A stretch of 26,927 bases of DNA, taken from a virus. The translations under genes and the position numbers were made by a program. The stretch lies in IMG/VR virus record IMGVR_UViG_3300032289_001175, positions 1 to 26,927 of that record. One strand, written 5' to 3'. Below the pieces are notes generated by a model. That model was not told the origin of the DNA. It worked only from the letters and a program-made list of their open reading frames with translations, and did no database searches. Positions 1 through 8,505 of the stretch are shown piece after piece. The stretch's first letter is position 1, and each line of letters begins with the position of its first letter.

Positions 1-2019
1 AACGGTATCTTCCGTGTAGGTCGATTCTTTACAGTTGACCAAGGTACTGGTACAGTTACATTCTCAGCTTCAATTGCGTTGAGTAACTTGGACGGTTTAG
101 GATTTAAACGTGGTGTACCTATTAGTGAATTCTCAGTAGACGGCACGTTTGGCGACAATGCCACTGATACTGTGCCAACTGAAAATGCTACTAGAACTTA
201 TATTGATAAGAGATTAGGTCTAAGTCATACTGGGTCAGTTCTTACAGACGCAGAAGTTATACCGTCACTCAGCGGAGGCTTCTTAGCATTGAATGGCTTG
301 CTAGGGATGAAAGCAAATTTAAATGTTAATGCTAATAAGATTATCAGTCTTGCTAATCCTGAGCTGCCAACTGATGCGGTAAACTTGCAAAGTTTAACCT
401 ATGACAACTTTCAAGATTTTACAGGCACAGGGGTAGCTGCTAAAGATCTAATAGTATTCACTGGCACTGGCAATCAGTCAATTAATGCTAGAATAACAGG
501 CGATGTTAATTTAGTTCTTAATACCGGTGCTAATACACTCGACGTACAGATTAATCCAAATACCATTGTTAACGCTGACATTAACTCGAGTGCAGCAATT
601 GCACAGAGCAAATTGGCAATGACTGCTGCAAGTACTCGTGCTAATGCTACATCAATCACACAAGCTGATTTAGGTCTAGCAAGTTTTGATTCTGCTAGAT
701 TTATAGCAACTAACGGTTGGCTGCAACTTAGAGATACAACTGTAGCTCGATTCACTGGTTATATTTCAGGGACAACATTAACAGTATTAACTATTACAGC
801 CGGTACGATTAGAACTGGTGGCTTTGCAATATTTGGACAGCCTTCAACAACTGCGGGAACTACTATATCAGCGCAGCTGACTGGAACTACCGGTGGAGCA
901 GGAACTTATACTGTCAGTATAAGTCAAACTGTAGGCAGCGTTGGTACTCCTGCTACATTTAGATCTTATAATACAGACGTTACTGGTGTTACAGTATCCA
1001 ATCTACAAATTATTACTACACCAAAATCAGTATTAGGAAATGCTAGGGCAGCGGATGAGGGCAATGTTGCAGAAGTTCCATTCACTACAGTTGTTGATGC
1101 GGGACTGGCTATTAAGAAAAGTTTATACGGAACTGGGACCGGCATATTGTATAAAAACGTTTCAGGTGCCGGTACACAAGATTCAGATGGGTCATATACT
1201 GTATTAGAAGCTGTATCTAATTCGTTAGATGACGACACTGTCATCCTGCGAGGCGCAGGTGGAGACTTTAGAGCAGGTACGGCTACTCTTGAAGACATAT
1301 GGTTACAACTAACATCCGATCCTCTTCCAATACAAACTTTATTTAGAACTAGTGCAGGTGGCGGTGGTTCAACTCGTCTAACTGGTTTTGATGGACAGGG
1401 AGGATTGCTGATTAACACTAGTGCTGTTCTTGCTGAAAATCAAACTACCTATGCTAATGATGCTCACATCTTTAGAACTAAAGATAGAAACAACCTAGCA
1501 CCAATAACTACCAGTCAAGTAACTACTACCAAGTTAACTACGGGGTCTAGTACAACATCTGGAACAATTACCGGACAATGGATCTTAGCTGACACACCGG
1601 GCGGTACTACTAGAACTAATTCGAGATTGCAAGCCACATACGCTGCTGACCTAGCAGAATACTATGAGGGAGACAAAGAGTACGAAGTTGGTACTGTATT
1701 AATCTTTGGTGGCGATAAAGAAGTTACACTGTCTACTAAATTAATGGACAGCAGGGTAGCTGGTGTTGTCAGTGACAACGCTGCATATTCCATGTATGGT
1801 GCATGCCCAGGATTTAAAAATCAAATAGCATTACAGGGTCGTGTACCATGTAAGGTTGTTGGAAAAATACAAAAGGGTGATATACTAGTAACCAGTAACA
1901 TTCCAGGGGTTGCAATTGTATCAAAAGAAGCCAAGGCCGGAACTATTATAGGCAAGGCATTAGAAAACTATGACTCCGATCACATTGGTGTAATCGAAGT
2001 TGCTGTGGGAAGAACATAA
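1..2019 (+). CDS. Phage tail/baseplate-fibre structural protein, 5' end outside window
   Basis: The frame is open from base 1, so the protein starts upstream of the window; a TTG at 79 is internal. The visible 672 residues begin with a V-G-x-F-F-x-V-D-Q-x-T-G segment and then 'ISEFSVDGTFGDNATDTVPT' (about 42-61), a type I recall from structural proteins of marine T4-like phages. A Gly/Thr-rich segment (about 251-310, with 'ISGTTLTV' and 'GTGGAGTYTVS'-like pattern) resembles modules common in phage tail fibres. The last ~125 residues, from 'YAADLAEYYEGDKEYEVGTV' on, resemble the C-terminal domain shared by many phage fibres and related to peptidase_G2-type autoprocessing or assembly domains; I see no proof of autocleavage. 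It is expected in the virion tail. The stop overlaps the next ATG by one base (TAATG), implying translational coupling. Exact tail role unknown. Confidence 0.8.
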   Translation, partial: NGIFRVGRFFTVDQGTGTVTFSASIALSNLDGLGFKRGVPISEFSVDGTFGDNATDTVPTENATRTYIDKRLGLSHTGSVLTDAEVIPSLSGGFLALNGLLGMKANLNVNANKIISLANPELPTDAVNLQSLTYDNFQDFTGTGVAAKDLIVFTGTGNQSINARITGDVNLVLNTGANTLDVQINPNTIVNADINSSAAIAQSKLAMTAASTRANATSITQADLGLASFDSARFIATNGWLQLRDTTVARFTGYISGTTLTVLTITAGTIRTGGFAIFGQPSTTAGTTISAQLTGTTGGAGTYTVSISQTVGSVGTPATFRSYNTDVTGVTVSNLQIITTPKSVLGNARAADEGNVAEVPFTTVVDAGLAIKKSLYGTGTGILYKNVSGAGTQDSDGSYTVLEAVSNSLDDDTVILRGAGGDFRAGTATLEDIWLQLTSDPLPIQTLFRTSAGGGGSTRLTGFDGQGGLLINTSAVLAENQTTYANDAHIFRTKDRNNLAPITTSQVTTTKLTTGSSTTSGTITGQWILADTPGGTTRTNSRLQATYAADLAEYYEGDKEYEVGTVLIFGGDKEVTLSTKLMDSRVAGVVSDNAAYSMYGACPGFKNQIALQGRVPCKVVGKIQKGDILVTSNIPGVAIVSKEAKAGTIIGKALENYDSDHIGVIEVAVGRT

Positions 2020-3884
2020 TGGCTAAACAAATTATTGATCCAAAAAAAGCTCCTATACTCTGGGAAACTGTTTATGATGCCTTTGGCAAAATTAATGATA
2101 ATTTTACAGAGCTGTATCTAACAATCGGGGGAGGAGCACCTGTAGACTTAACTGACTTATCGACATCGTTGATTCCCTCTGCAGGAGATGTATACGATCT
2201 AGGATCATCAACTAAGCGATGGAAAGATTTATATCTTAGCGGCAACAGTTTATATATAGGAAATGCTGTTGTAACTTCAACAGGCGGAGTATTAAATATT
2301 CCTGCAGGTTCTACTATTGGTGGATCGTTAATTAAAGATCCAATAGATGGAGCATTTAAAACTATATCCGTAACTGGCCAAACAAATATTGTTGCAGATA
2401 ACACTTCAGACTCGTTGAATTTAGTAGGAGTAGGCGTTTCACTTACTACAAACCCAACTACTGATACTCTTACAATTACTAACACTGGAGTTACTGGATT
2501 AGTAGCTAGCACTGGTATCAGCGTCAATAATAGTACTGGTTCAGTAACAATTACTAATACCGGTGTTACTTCTCTAACTGCTAACACGGGTATCAACGTA
2601 ACTGCAAATTCCGGTGCTATTACTATTTCAAACACTGGAGCTAGACAGTTAAGAGCAGGTGATGGTATTATTTTAGATCCTCTTAACGGAACTGGGGTAG
2701 TTACAATTACAAATAGTGCTCCTAACATTACACAAAGTCTCTGGAGATTTATTAACGTACCGGGCAGTCAGGTATTAGATCCGGCGAATCCAATTGATAC
2801 CTTGACATTTTCTCCAGGTGACGGTGTTAGTATTACCACAAGCACAGTAAGCAAATCAGTTACTATAGCAAATACAGGAGTTACATCATTAGCAGGATCC
2901 AGTGGTATTAGCGTAAGCGGTTCGACTGGTTCTGTAAATATTACCAATACCGGAGTTCTCAGCTTATCAGCAGGTGACGGCATAAGTCTTAGCGGCAGCA
3001 CTGGTGCTGTTACAATTTCGTATATTTCTCCAAAGTTTTCAACTATTGCTGTGCAAGGTGCAAGTTCAATTGTTGCAGACAATATTACAGATACTGTTAC
3101 GTTAATTTCAGGTCTAGGTATTATTATCACGACTGACCCAGTAACTGATGCTATTACTATTGCTGCTGGCGGAGATAACCAGTCAAGCATTTATTCAACA
3201 GGAAGTACATTACTAGTAAATGCAGAATCTGGACTGATTGTTGGTGATGTTGTTAACATTAGCACTAAATCAAGCAGTGCGGTGTTTGGAAATAATTCGC
3301 AAACTGACGCAGGTTATAAAGTTCATATAATTGGAAACTTAGGGTTTACCGGTGGCAATATTATAATGAACGGCGGTGGAATTAACGATGCTGTATTAAA
3401 CAATGCTACTGGTGATTTAAAAGGTTCAATATTTGGATCTGATTCTACTAGACTAGTTGACGCTGACAGTTCAAAGATTGTTGGAGCAATTGATACTGTA
3501 TATAATGCTGTAATTAATAAAAATGATGGCTTAATAACTTTTAGTGGCACTGGTGCTCATACTGTTAATGCTTCTGCTGGCACACTGTCTATTACAGCTA
3601 GTGCTGGCAATTTGTCTGTTACCAGTAGTGCTACTCTAGCATTGACCGCTACAACTATCACATTAGGTAGTAATGGTACTGATCAAGTCAGTATTGGCGC
3701 TACGGGCGGATTAGCACCTATTGTTAGAAGTAGGGCGCCGACAACAAGTAAAGGAGTAGCTGGAGATAAAGCTGGCATGTTTGCGTTTAGTAACACAGCG
3801 GTATTCTATTGTAAAGCTGACTATACTACTGGGGCTGCAGATATATGGAATAGACAGATATTTACTAACACTGGTGTTTGGTAA
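2019..3884 (+). CDS. Repeat-rich tail fibre / adhesin-like structural protein
   Basis: 621 residues, almost entirely predicted beta-strand, Thr/Ser/Gly/Asn-rich. The N-terminus (about 20-33) carries 'AFGKINDNFTELY', also seen in degenerate form in two other structural proteins here, so it may be an assembly or attachment element. Residues 61-100 ('LGSSTKRWKDLYLSGN') are typical of phage fibre proteins. A block of roughly 25-residue units (N-T-G-V-x-S-L, then G-I-S-V and T-G-S-V-T-I) covers about 155-335. A larger unit is duplicated: residues 113-157 and 340-384 share 'IVADN-T/I-(S/T)D' and 'TT(N/D)P-x-TD'. Residues 467-500 contain the 'GSIFGSDSTRLVDADS' type motif seen in marine phage fibres, and the C-terminus has 'SKGVAGDKAGMFAF'. 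Probably a trimeric fibre contacting the host surface (inference). Starts one base inside the upstream stop. Confidence 0.8.
   Translation: MAKQIIDPKKAPILWETVYDAFGKINDNFTELYLTIGGGAPVDLTDLSTSLIPSAGDVYDLGSSTKRWKDLYLSGNSLYIGNAVVTSTGGVLNIPAGSTIGGSLIKDPIDGAFKTISVTGQTNIVADNTSDSLNLVGVGVSLTTNPTTDTLTITNTGVTGLVASTGISVNNSTGSVTITNTGVTSLTANTGINVTANSGAITISNTGARQLRAGDGIILDPLNGTGVVTITNSAPNITQSLWRFINVPGSQVLDPANPIDTLTFSPGDGVSITTSTVSKSVTIANTGVTSLAGSSGISVSGSTGSVNITNTGVLSLSAGDGISLSGSTGAVTISYISPKFSTIAVQGASSIVADNITDTVTLISGLGIIITTDPVTDAITIAAGGDNQSSIYSTGSTLLVNAESGLIVGDVVNISTKSSSAVFGNNSQTDAGYKVHIIGNLGFTGGNIIMNGGGINDAVLNNATGDLKGSIFGSDSTRLVDADSSKIVGAIDTVYNAVINKNDGLITFSGTGAHTVNASAGTLSITASAGNLSVTSSATLALTATTITLGSNGTDQVSIGATGGLAPIVRSRAPTTSKGVAGDKAGMFAFSNTAVFYCKADYTTGAADIWNRQIFTNTGVW
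2355..3170 (+). repeat. Tandem and duplicated protein-coding repeats in the fibre gene
   Basis: Short units coding N-T-G-V-(T/L)-(S/G)-L ... G-(I/D)-(S/N)-(V/L) ... T-G-(S/A)-V-T-I recur within about 2478-3030. The flanking units at 2355-2489 and 3036-3170 are diverged copies of one another (residues 113-157 and 340-384). The pattern suggests growth by internal duplication, as is common in phage fibres. The copies have diverged at base level, so this is not a recent expansion. Confidence 0.6.
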
Positions 3885-3897
3885 TCTATTATAACAC

Positions 3898-3905
3898 GGT
3901 AAATA
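3898..3905 (+). promoter_or_regulatory. Late-promoter-like box (GGTAAATA)
   Basis: GGTAAATA lies 18 bases before the ATG at 3924, in the only real gap of the structural block (39 bases). It resembles the T4 late -10 box TATAAATA with the first two bases changed. Its position fits a late promoter for the 3924-7589 genes. No -35 element is expected for this promoter class. Short motif, so moderate to low confidence. Confidence 0.35.
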
Positions 3906-3923
3906 CACTAAAGAGAGCGCATA

Positions 3924-4484
3924 ATGACAGTACAAAATATTAACATAGGTAATCAAGTAAATGACGGACTAGGCGATGATCTTCGCACCGCTTTTGAAAA
4001 AGTTAATGCTAATTTTATTTCCTTAGGAGCAGAACTAACCGTAACTGCAAGTAATGCAGGACTGACAGGTGTTCGTGTATTCAGACAAAAAACAGGGTCT
4101 GACTTAGAATTTAGAAGGTTACGTGCAGGTAATAAAATTGTGTTAGAAGAAACTGACACTAACATTCTTATAACTTCTAACCAAGCAGACGCATTTACCT
4201 CTATAACAACAGACACTGGAGTTGTGGTTGCTAGTAGTCTAGCAAATACTGTAGGCATTACATTGCAGGGTAGCAAAAATATTAATGTTACATCTGCACC
4301 ATTGAGCGGAACTATCACTGTAGATACTGATTTAGATCTAAATCAGATTTTACTCAATATGGACTTTGGTCCTATTACTTCTGCATTTGTTAATCCAACT
4401 CAATTTGCATTACAGGCGTCAAACATAGATTTTGGAACTATTGAAATACCCGGGGCTCTGAGTTTAGACCTAGGGGCACCATAA
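3924..4484 (+). CDS. Small tail/baseplate structural protein
   Basis: 186 residues. The N-terminus 'GDDLRTAFEKVNANFISL' (about 17-34) is the same type of element as 'AFGKINDNFTELY' in the preceding fibre and is a pattern I recall at the start of many marine T4-like virion proteins. The rest is beta-rich and Thr/Asn-rich ('TDTGVVVASSLANTVGITLQ') without catalytic motifs, ending in a hydrophobic stretch around 'IEIPGALSLDLGAP'. Position between two structural genes and shared N-terminus support a virion role; no specific T4 counterpart can be named. The start follows a weak purine-rich site and a late-promoter-like box at 3898. Confidence 0.65.
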   Translation: MTVQNINIGNQVNDGLGDDLRTAFEKVNANFISLGAELTVTASNAGLTGVRVFRQKTGSDLEFRRLRAGNKIVLEETDTNILITSNQADAFTSITTDTGVVVASSLANTVGITLQGSKNINVTSAPLSGTITVDTDLDLNQILLNMDFGPITSAFVNPTQFALQASNIDFGTIEIPGALSLDLGAP

Positions 4485-4494
4485 GGAATTTTCC

Positions 4495-6981
4495 ATGGCA
4501 GTTAATTGGGTAACGCCTGCAGGAGACCTAGGAATACTTGTAGAAAGAATTTCTATAAACATCTCGCTACAAGCTACTTCTTCAAATACTATAACATATT
4601 CTCTACTTGCGGGATCACTGCCACGAGGATTGCGGCTTGATGGAAATGCTATTAAAGGAAGTCCTACAGAAGTAAATCAATTCACTACCAGTAAGTTTGT
4701 TGTCCGAGCCAATGATGGTAATGATATTGCAGATCGCACATTTAGTCTTTCGGTAGATGGCAGCGATATCCCTCAATGGGTTACAAAAAGAGGATTTTTG
4801 AATGTTGGTCCAGCTCAAGCATATTTTGTATTAGACAATAGTTTTGTTGATTATCAATTGATTGCAGAAGATACTGATACAGTAGCCGGCGATATTTTAG
4901 AATACTATCTTACTCCTATGGGCGGGGAAATGCCTCCGGGACTAACTCTTACAAGAGACGGAAGGATTACTGGGTTCACAGATCCTATTTTTTCAATTGC
5001 TTACGGAAATGCAACAAACGGAGCATACGATACCGGAGGGTTTGATATTGCTCCGTTAGACCGAATGGAGTCTCAGCCGAACGGATATGATAGTTATCTT
5101 TATGACATACAAGATTTTGATTATTCGGAAGCTAGTCAAGTTCCAAGAAGATTAAGTCGAGCTTATTCGTTTGTGATTACTGTTACGGATGGACGTAATC
5201 AAATTAACAGATTATTTCAAATATGGGTTGTAACTGAAGAATTTTTACAAGCTGATAACTCAATCATTCAAGTCGACACAAATTTATTTACATCTGACGC
5301 TTCATCAAATAGGGTACCATACTGGATCACAGGATCGAATCTTGGAAGACATCGTGCAAATAACTATCTTACTATATTATTAGATACATACAGAGCTCCT
5401 GGCCTAACTGGTACCCTTGTTTATTTTCTTCTACCTACAAATCCTGACGGAAGCTCTAGTGTGTTGCCTCCAGGGATGGCCATTGATCAAGACACGGGCG
5501 ATATTGCAGGTTCGGTTCCGTATCAGGCGGCTGTAACAAAAAACTTTACATTTACTGTTCGAGCAGTTAACTTTTTATATGAAATAGCTACAAGAAGCTA
5601 TAATCTTCGAGGAAATTGGAGTTCAACGCTCACATATGCAGTAGATGACGCTGTAACTTATGAAGGATTTGTATATATATGTTCTGCAGAACACAGAAAT
5701 AGACTACCAACAAATCCAGACTTTTGGATTAGCAGTGTATCGATTAGTGATAAAACTTTCAACATCGATATCATAGGTGAGATTGAAAGTGCAATCGAAT
5801 GGGTAACTGAAAGCAACCTAGGAGTTATAGAGCCGTCTAAACCCAGTATGCTATATGTCGAAGCAACTAGTTTAATGTATGGTAAGACCACAAGTTACGA
5901 ATTGGCTGCAGGTAATGCATTGCCCCCGGGACTAGAATTACTTAACACAGGCAGTATCCAAGGTAAAGTAAAACAATTTGGTGATCTTGCAGGACCCGGC
6001 CTTACACGATTTTATGAAAAATTCGACAGCGAAGGTCCAAATAGTTCAACTAATGACAGTTCGTTAATGGGTAGAAATTTCGATGTCTCTTGGGACGGAG
6101 ATACCACTACATTAGATCGTAAATTTAAATTTACAATTATAGCTAGAGATTCTTCTAGATTTGCCCAAAGTGCTAGACAGTTTGAATTAGTTGTTAATGA
6201 TGTAACAAATAAAACATTTGCCAATCTTTATCTAAAAGCGTTTCAGCCTAAGAGCAATAGACTTGAATGGTTTAATTTTATAACAAACGCAACTATATTT
6301 CAAAGCGGTGATATTTATAGATACGGCGATATAAACTTCGGAGTTCAAACTGAAATAAAAATTGTATTATTTGCGGGAATTGAAAGTAAAGAAGCTGTAA
6401 GATACGTGCAAGCTATGAGCCGTAATCATTATAAAAAACAATTAAGATTCGGTACTGTAAAATCAGCCGAGGCAAAAGATCCTATAACTCAAGAAACACT
6501 ATATGAAGTTGTATATGTAGACATTATAGATGAGTTTGAGAAAAACGGAAAAAGTATCAGTCAAGTTGTTAACTTGCCTAATAATATTAACAGCCCCGTA
6601 TTAGTCAGCTACGATGCTATAAAAATAGATAGCAATGTTCCATTAGTGAGTGATCGAGATCATCAACGTATTTTTCCTAATTCTATAAAAAATATGAGGA
6701 AACAAATACAATCAATTGGGGATCGAGATCGTACATATCTGCCTCTTTGGATGAGAAGTTTACAACAGAATGCTTATTTTGAATCAGGATACGTAAGTGC
6801 ATTACCATTATGTTATGCAAAACCTGGAAAATCTAGAGATATTATCAGCAGAATTAAACTTAGTGGTTTTGATTTTAAGAATATAAACTTTACCGCAGAC
6901 CGCTATCTAATTGACATATTAGGGGATCAGATAGAACATAAATATCTTGCGTTCCCACAAACTGGAGAAAAACTACCGTGA
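4495..6981 (+). CDS. Large structural protein with putative-Ig modules and a chitin-binding-like motif
   Basis: 828 residues. Four copies of the He_PIG-type signature (LP-x-G-(L/M)-x-(L/I) followed by G-x-I-x-G) occur at about 42-55, 146-160, 324-339 and 476-490, each in a roughly 60-110 residue beta-rich module. Between the third and fourth, at 374-411, is a Trp/Tyr pattern (W-x4-T-Y-x2-D-D-x-V-x-Y-x-G-x2-Y-x-C, then P-x4-FW) like carbohydrate-binding modules of the CBM5/12 type. The C-terminal ~270 residues lack such modules and include 'DRDRTYLPLWMRSLQQNAY' (about 718-736) and 'ALPLCYAKPGKSRD' (about 745-758), which I recall from homologous marine phage virion proteins. Likely a baseplate or fibre component that binds surface glycans (inference). 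An AAGGA site precedes the ATG by about seven bases. Confidence 0.75.
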   Translation: MAVNWVTPAGDLGILVERISINISLQATSSNTITYSLLAGSLPRGLRLDGNAIKGSPTEVNQFTTSKFVVRANDGNDIADRTFSLSVDGSDIPQWVTKRGFLNVGPAQAYFVLDNSFVDYQLIAEDTDTVAGDILEYYLTPMGGEMPPGLTLTRDGRITGFTDPIFSIAYGNATNGAYDTGGFDIAPLDRMESQPNGYDSYLYDIQDFDYSEASQVPRRLSRAYSFVITVTDGRNQINRLFQIWVVTEEFLQADNSIIQVDTNLFTSDASSNRVPYWITGSNLGRHRANNYLTILLDTYRAPGLTGTLVYFLLPTNPDGSSSVLPPGMAIDQDTGDIAGSVPYQAAVTKNFTFTVRAVNFLYEIATRSYNLRGNWSSTLTYAVDDAVTYEGFVYICSAEHRNRLPTNPDFWISSVSISDKTFNIDIIGEIESAIEWVTESNLGVIEPSKPSMLYVEATSLMYGKTTSYELAAGNALPPGLELLNTGSIQGKVKQFGDLAGPGLTRFYEKFDSEGPNSSTNDSSLMGRNFDVSWDGDTTTLDRKFKFTIIARDSSRFAQSARQFELVVNDVTNKTFANLYLKAFQPKSNRLEWFNFITNATIFQSGDIYRYGDINFGVQTEIKIVLFAGIESKEAVRYVQAMSRNHYKKQLRFGTVKSAEAKDPITQETLYEVVYVDIIDEFEKNGKSISQVVNLPNNINSPVLVSYDAIKIDSNVPLVSDRDHQRIFPNSIKNMRKQIQSIGDRDRTYLPLWMRSLQQNAYFESGYVSALPLCYAKPGKSRDIISRIKLSGFDFKNINFTADRYLIDILGDQIEHKYLAFPQTGEKLP

Positions 6982-7589
6982 GCAACATTAATTATTTAAA
7001 TATCGAACCAAACTTTCCTGTTGCAGGGCAAGATAACGATACCCAAACATTCAGAGACAATTTTAGTAGTATTAGAAACAATTTTCAAGCTGCTCAAGAT
7101 GAAATAACCGATCTAGAGAATAATACTGCAAAAACAAATGCCGATAACGATTTTCAAAAACATACTATTGAAAAAGCAGTAATGCGTAATAATCGAGAGC
7201 TAGTCAAACCAATATCAATTTATATTGAAGGTCAAGGGATTGACTACGAAGTAGCTCCTTATCAAATTTTTAAATTCACTTCAAACGGCACGGTAACGTT
7301 TGATAATCTCCCAGGTGATATTAATCTCATTGACGAATTAGTACCAGGAGCAGGTAAATTAACCTTAGAATTATATGGATCTGGAATAGGAACTCAATAT
7401 GTTAGATTTTCAACTAGTGCTGGTTCTGCTATTAAAAAAAGCGGGTTTCCAACGTTAGATGCACCGGGCATTGCTCTTAATGCCGATCTAGCTGTTAGGT
7501 CATTAACTGACCCTGTAATTATCGAAGTATTGCGTCACAGTTCTGATAATTCTCGAATCCTTATTAAGTACGTAGGACTTTTTGAATAA
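6978..7589 (+). CDS. Tail/baseplate-associated structural protein
   Basis: 203 residues, starting at a GTG that overlaps the upstream TGA (GTGA), so it is probably translated by coupling. The N-terminal ~60 residues ('FRDNFSSIRNNFQAAQDEI') resemble the 'KxNxNF' element of the neighbouring fibre proteins, followed by a helical segment. From about residue 80 the protein is beta-rich ('FKFTSNGTVTFDNLP', 'LELYGSGIGTQYVRFSTSAG') without recognisable catalytic residues. Virion role inferred from N-terminus and operon position; specific function unknown. Confidence 0.65.
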   Translation: MSNINYLNIEPNFPVAGQDNDTQTFRDNFSSIRNNFQAAQDEITDLENNTAKTNADNDFQKHTIEKAVMRNNRELVKPISIYIEGQGIDYEVAPYQIFKFTSNGTVTFDNLPGDINLIDELVPGAGKLTLELYGSGIGTQYVRFSTSAGSAIKKSGFPTLDAPGIALNADLAVRSLTDPVIIEVLRHSSDNSRILIKYVGLFE

Positions 7590-7819
7590 TGTTCAATCCG
7601 TTAGTGGGAGAATTATCCCATTTTAAAGACAACGAATTAGATGATAAAATTTTAGATCTCTCTAAAAAACTCCAGTTTGCCATACGGATTGGCAAAGTTG
7701 ATCTCTTGACACAACTGAATACATTGCTTATAATGTATAAAGAGGAACGAACGAGAAGATCTCTAACTAGAAAAACACAACTAGATGGAGACTTGGATCA
7801 ACTTATTAATGTCGATTAA
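7589..7819 (+). CDS. Small conserved phage protein, unknown function
   Basis: 76 residues, mainly predicted alpha-helical and charged ('LDDKILDLSKKLQFAIRIGK', then 'MYKEERTRRSL'), with an acidic C-terminus. It begins with 'MFNPLVGEL', an opening I recall from small proteins of T4-like cyanophages, but I cannot give a function. It shares one base with the upstream stop (TAATG), so it is translated with the structural operon although it does not look like a fibre protein. Cytosolic by lack of hydrophobic segments. Confidence 0.65.
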   Translation: MFNPLVGELSHFKDNELDDKILDLSKKLQFAIRIGKVDLLTQLNTLLIMYKEERTRRSLTRKTQLDGDLDQLINVD

Positions 7820-8288
7820 ATATAACGAAGATGTACTCAGCAAAGCAGTAATGAAACATGGTCCAGAAATTTTGGCCAAGTGTCTTGCTGACTTTACCTC
7901 TATCGAAAAATACATAAACACAGTTTATGATGAAAAATTAAATTACCCTATTCCTGCAGATAGTATCAATCAAGATAACTGGTTGATACCTAAAAAGTAT
8001 GCGGATATGGATATTGTGGATTTTGTTCTAAAGAAAACCACTACTGAAGTAGAATATCAGCGAGCAGCTTTAGAATTAGAGTTATTTAAAAAACACAACA
8101 TGATAGATGTGTTAAAAACAATGGTGTATGTTGTTGATACTCTTAGAGAAAACAACATAGTTTGGGGTGTAGGTCGAGGCTCTAGTGTAGCAAGTTATGT
8201 ACTTCACATTATTGGGGTACATAAGATAAACAGTATTAAATACAATATACCAATAGAAGAGTTCTTTAAAGGAGATCAAAATGGGTAA
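7809..8288 (+). CDS. Stand-alone DnaE (DNA polymerase III alpha)-like fragment
   Basis: 159 residues from ATG 7809, which overlaps the upstream gene by 11 bases; an in-frame ATG at 7785 would add eight residues. The C-terminal ~40 residues read G-V-G-R-G-S-S-V-A-S-Y-V-L-H-I-I-G-V, then 'INSIKYNIPIEEFF'. This matches the DnaE/PolC palm segment (G-P-G-R-G-S-x-x-G-S-L-V-x-Y-x-L-x-I-T-x-(V/L)-D-P). Residues 62-112 look like the helical part that precedes it in DnaE. The protein ends before the region where DnaE carries its catalytic D-x-D, so it should not polymerise DNA by itself. It may be a remnant, a decoy or regulator, or a reused fold (inference). The next gene's strong GGAG site lies inside its 3' end. 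Confidence 0.6.
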   Translation: MSIKYNEDVLSKAVMKHGPEILAKCLADFTSIEKYINTVYDEKLNYPIPADSINQDNWLIPKKYADMDIVDFVLKKTTTEVEYQRAALELELFKKHNMIDVLKTMVYVVDTLRENNIVWGVGRGSSVASYVLHIIGVHKINSIKYNIPIEEFFKGDQNG

Positions 8289-8502
8289 AACACATACAAG
8301 TATGAGAGGCGTTCCAATTGACATGGAAAAGCTCAATTTACAAAATGAACTAATGCCGGCTGTAGGAAACGTAAAAGTTAATGCTCGAGGTGATGAGCTT
8401 GGAACTGGCGGGAAGATTGTAAAAACTCGTGAACAGATTCTGCAGGATTATTATAAAAATTCAAATTCTATAGAAGATACTACACCCACAAGAAAGAAAT
8501 AA
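8281..8502 (+). CDS. Small conserved phage protein, unknown function
   Basis: 73 residues, hydrophilic, no Cys, no hydrophobic segment. Central 'AVGNVKVNARGDELGTGGKI' followed by 'VKTREQILQDYY' is a pattern I recall from conserved hypothetical proteins of T4-like marine phages. A strong AAAGGAG site sits about six bases before the ATG, inside the end of the DnaE-like gene (8-base overlap), suggesting fairly high translation. The basic, Gly-rich middle could bind nucleic acid or a protein partner, but this is only composition. Function unknown. Confidence 0.65.
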   Translation: MGKTHTSMRGVPIDMEKLNLQNELMPAVGNVKVNARGDELGTGGKIVKTREQILQDYYKNSNSIEDTTPTRKK

Positions 8503-8505
8503 TCC

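Noticed and set aside
79-81. TTG as start of the first gene
   Set aside because: The frame is open to base 1 and the residues before it (V-G-x-F-F-x-V-D-Q) belong to the conserved domain.
966-1418. 150-residue minus-strand open frame in the first structural gene
   Set aside because: Shadow of the plus-strand coding frame; composition mirrors it and no start signal is present.
2072-2728. 218-residue minus-strand open frame inside the fibre gene
   Set aside because: It is antisense to a clear repeat-rich protein whose codon pattern (Thr/Asn/Gly runs) keeps the opposite frame open; its product is Val/Pro/Thr-rich with no motif.
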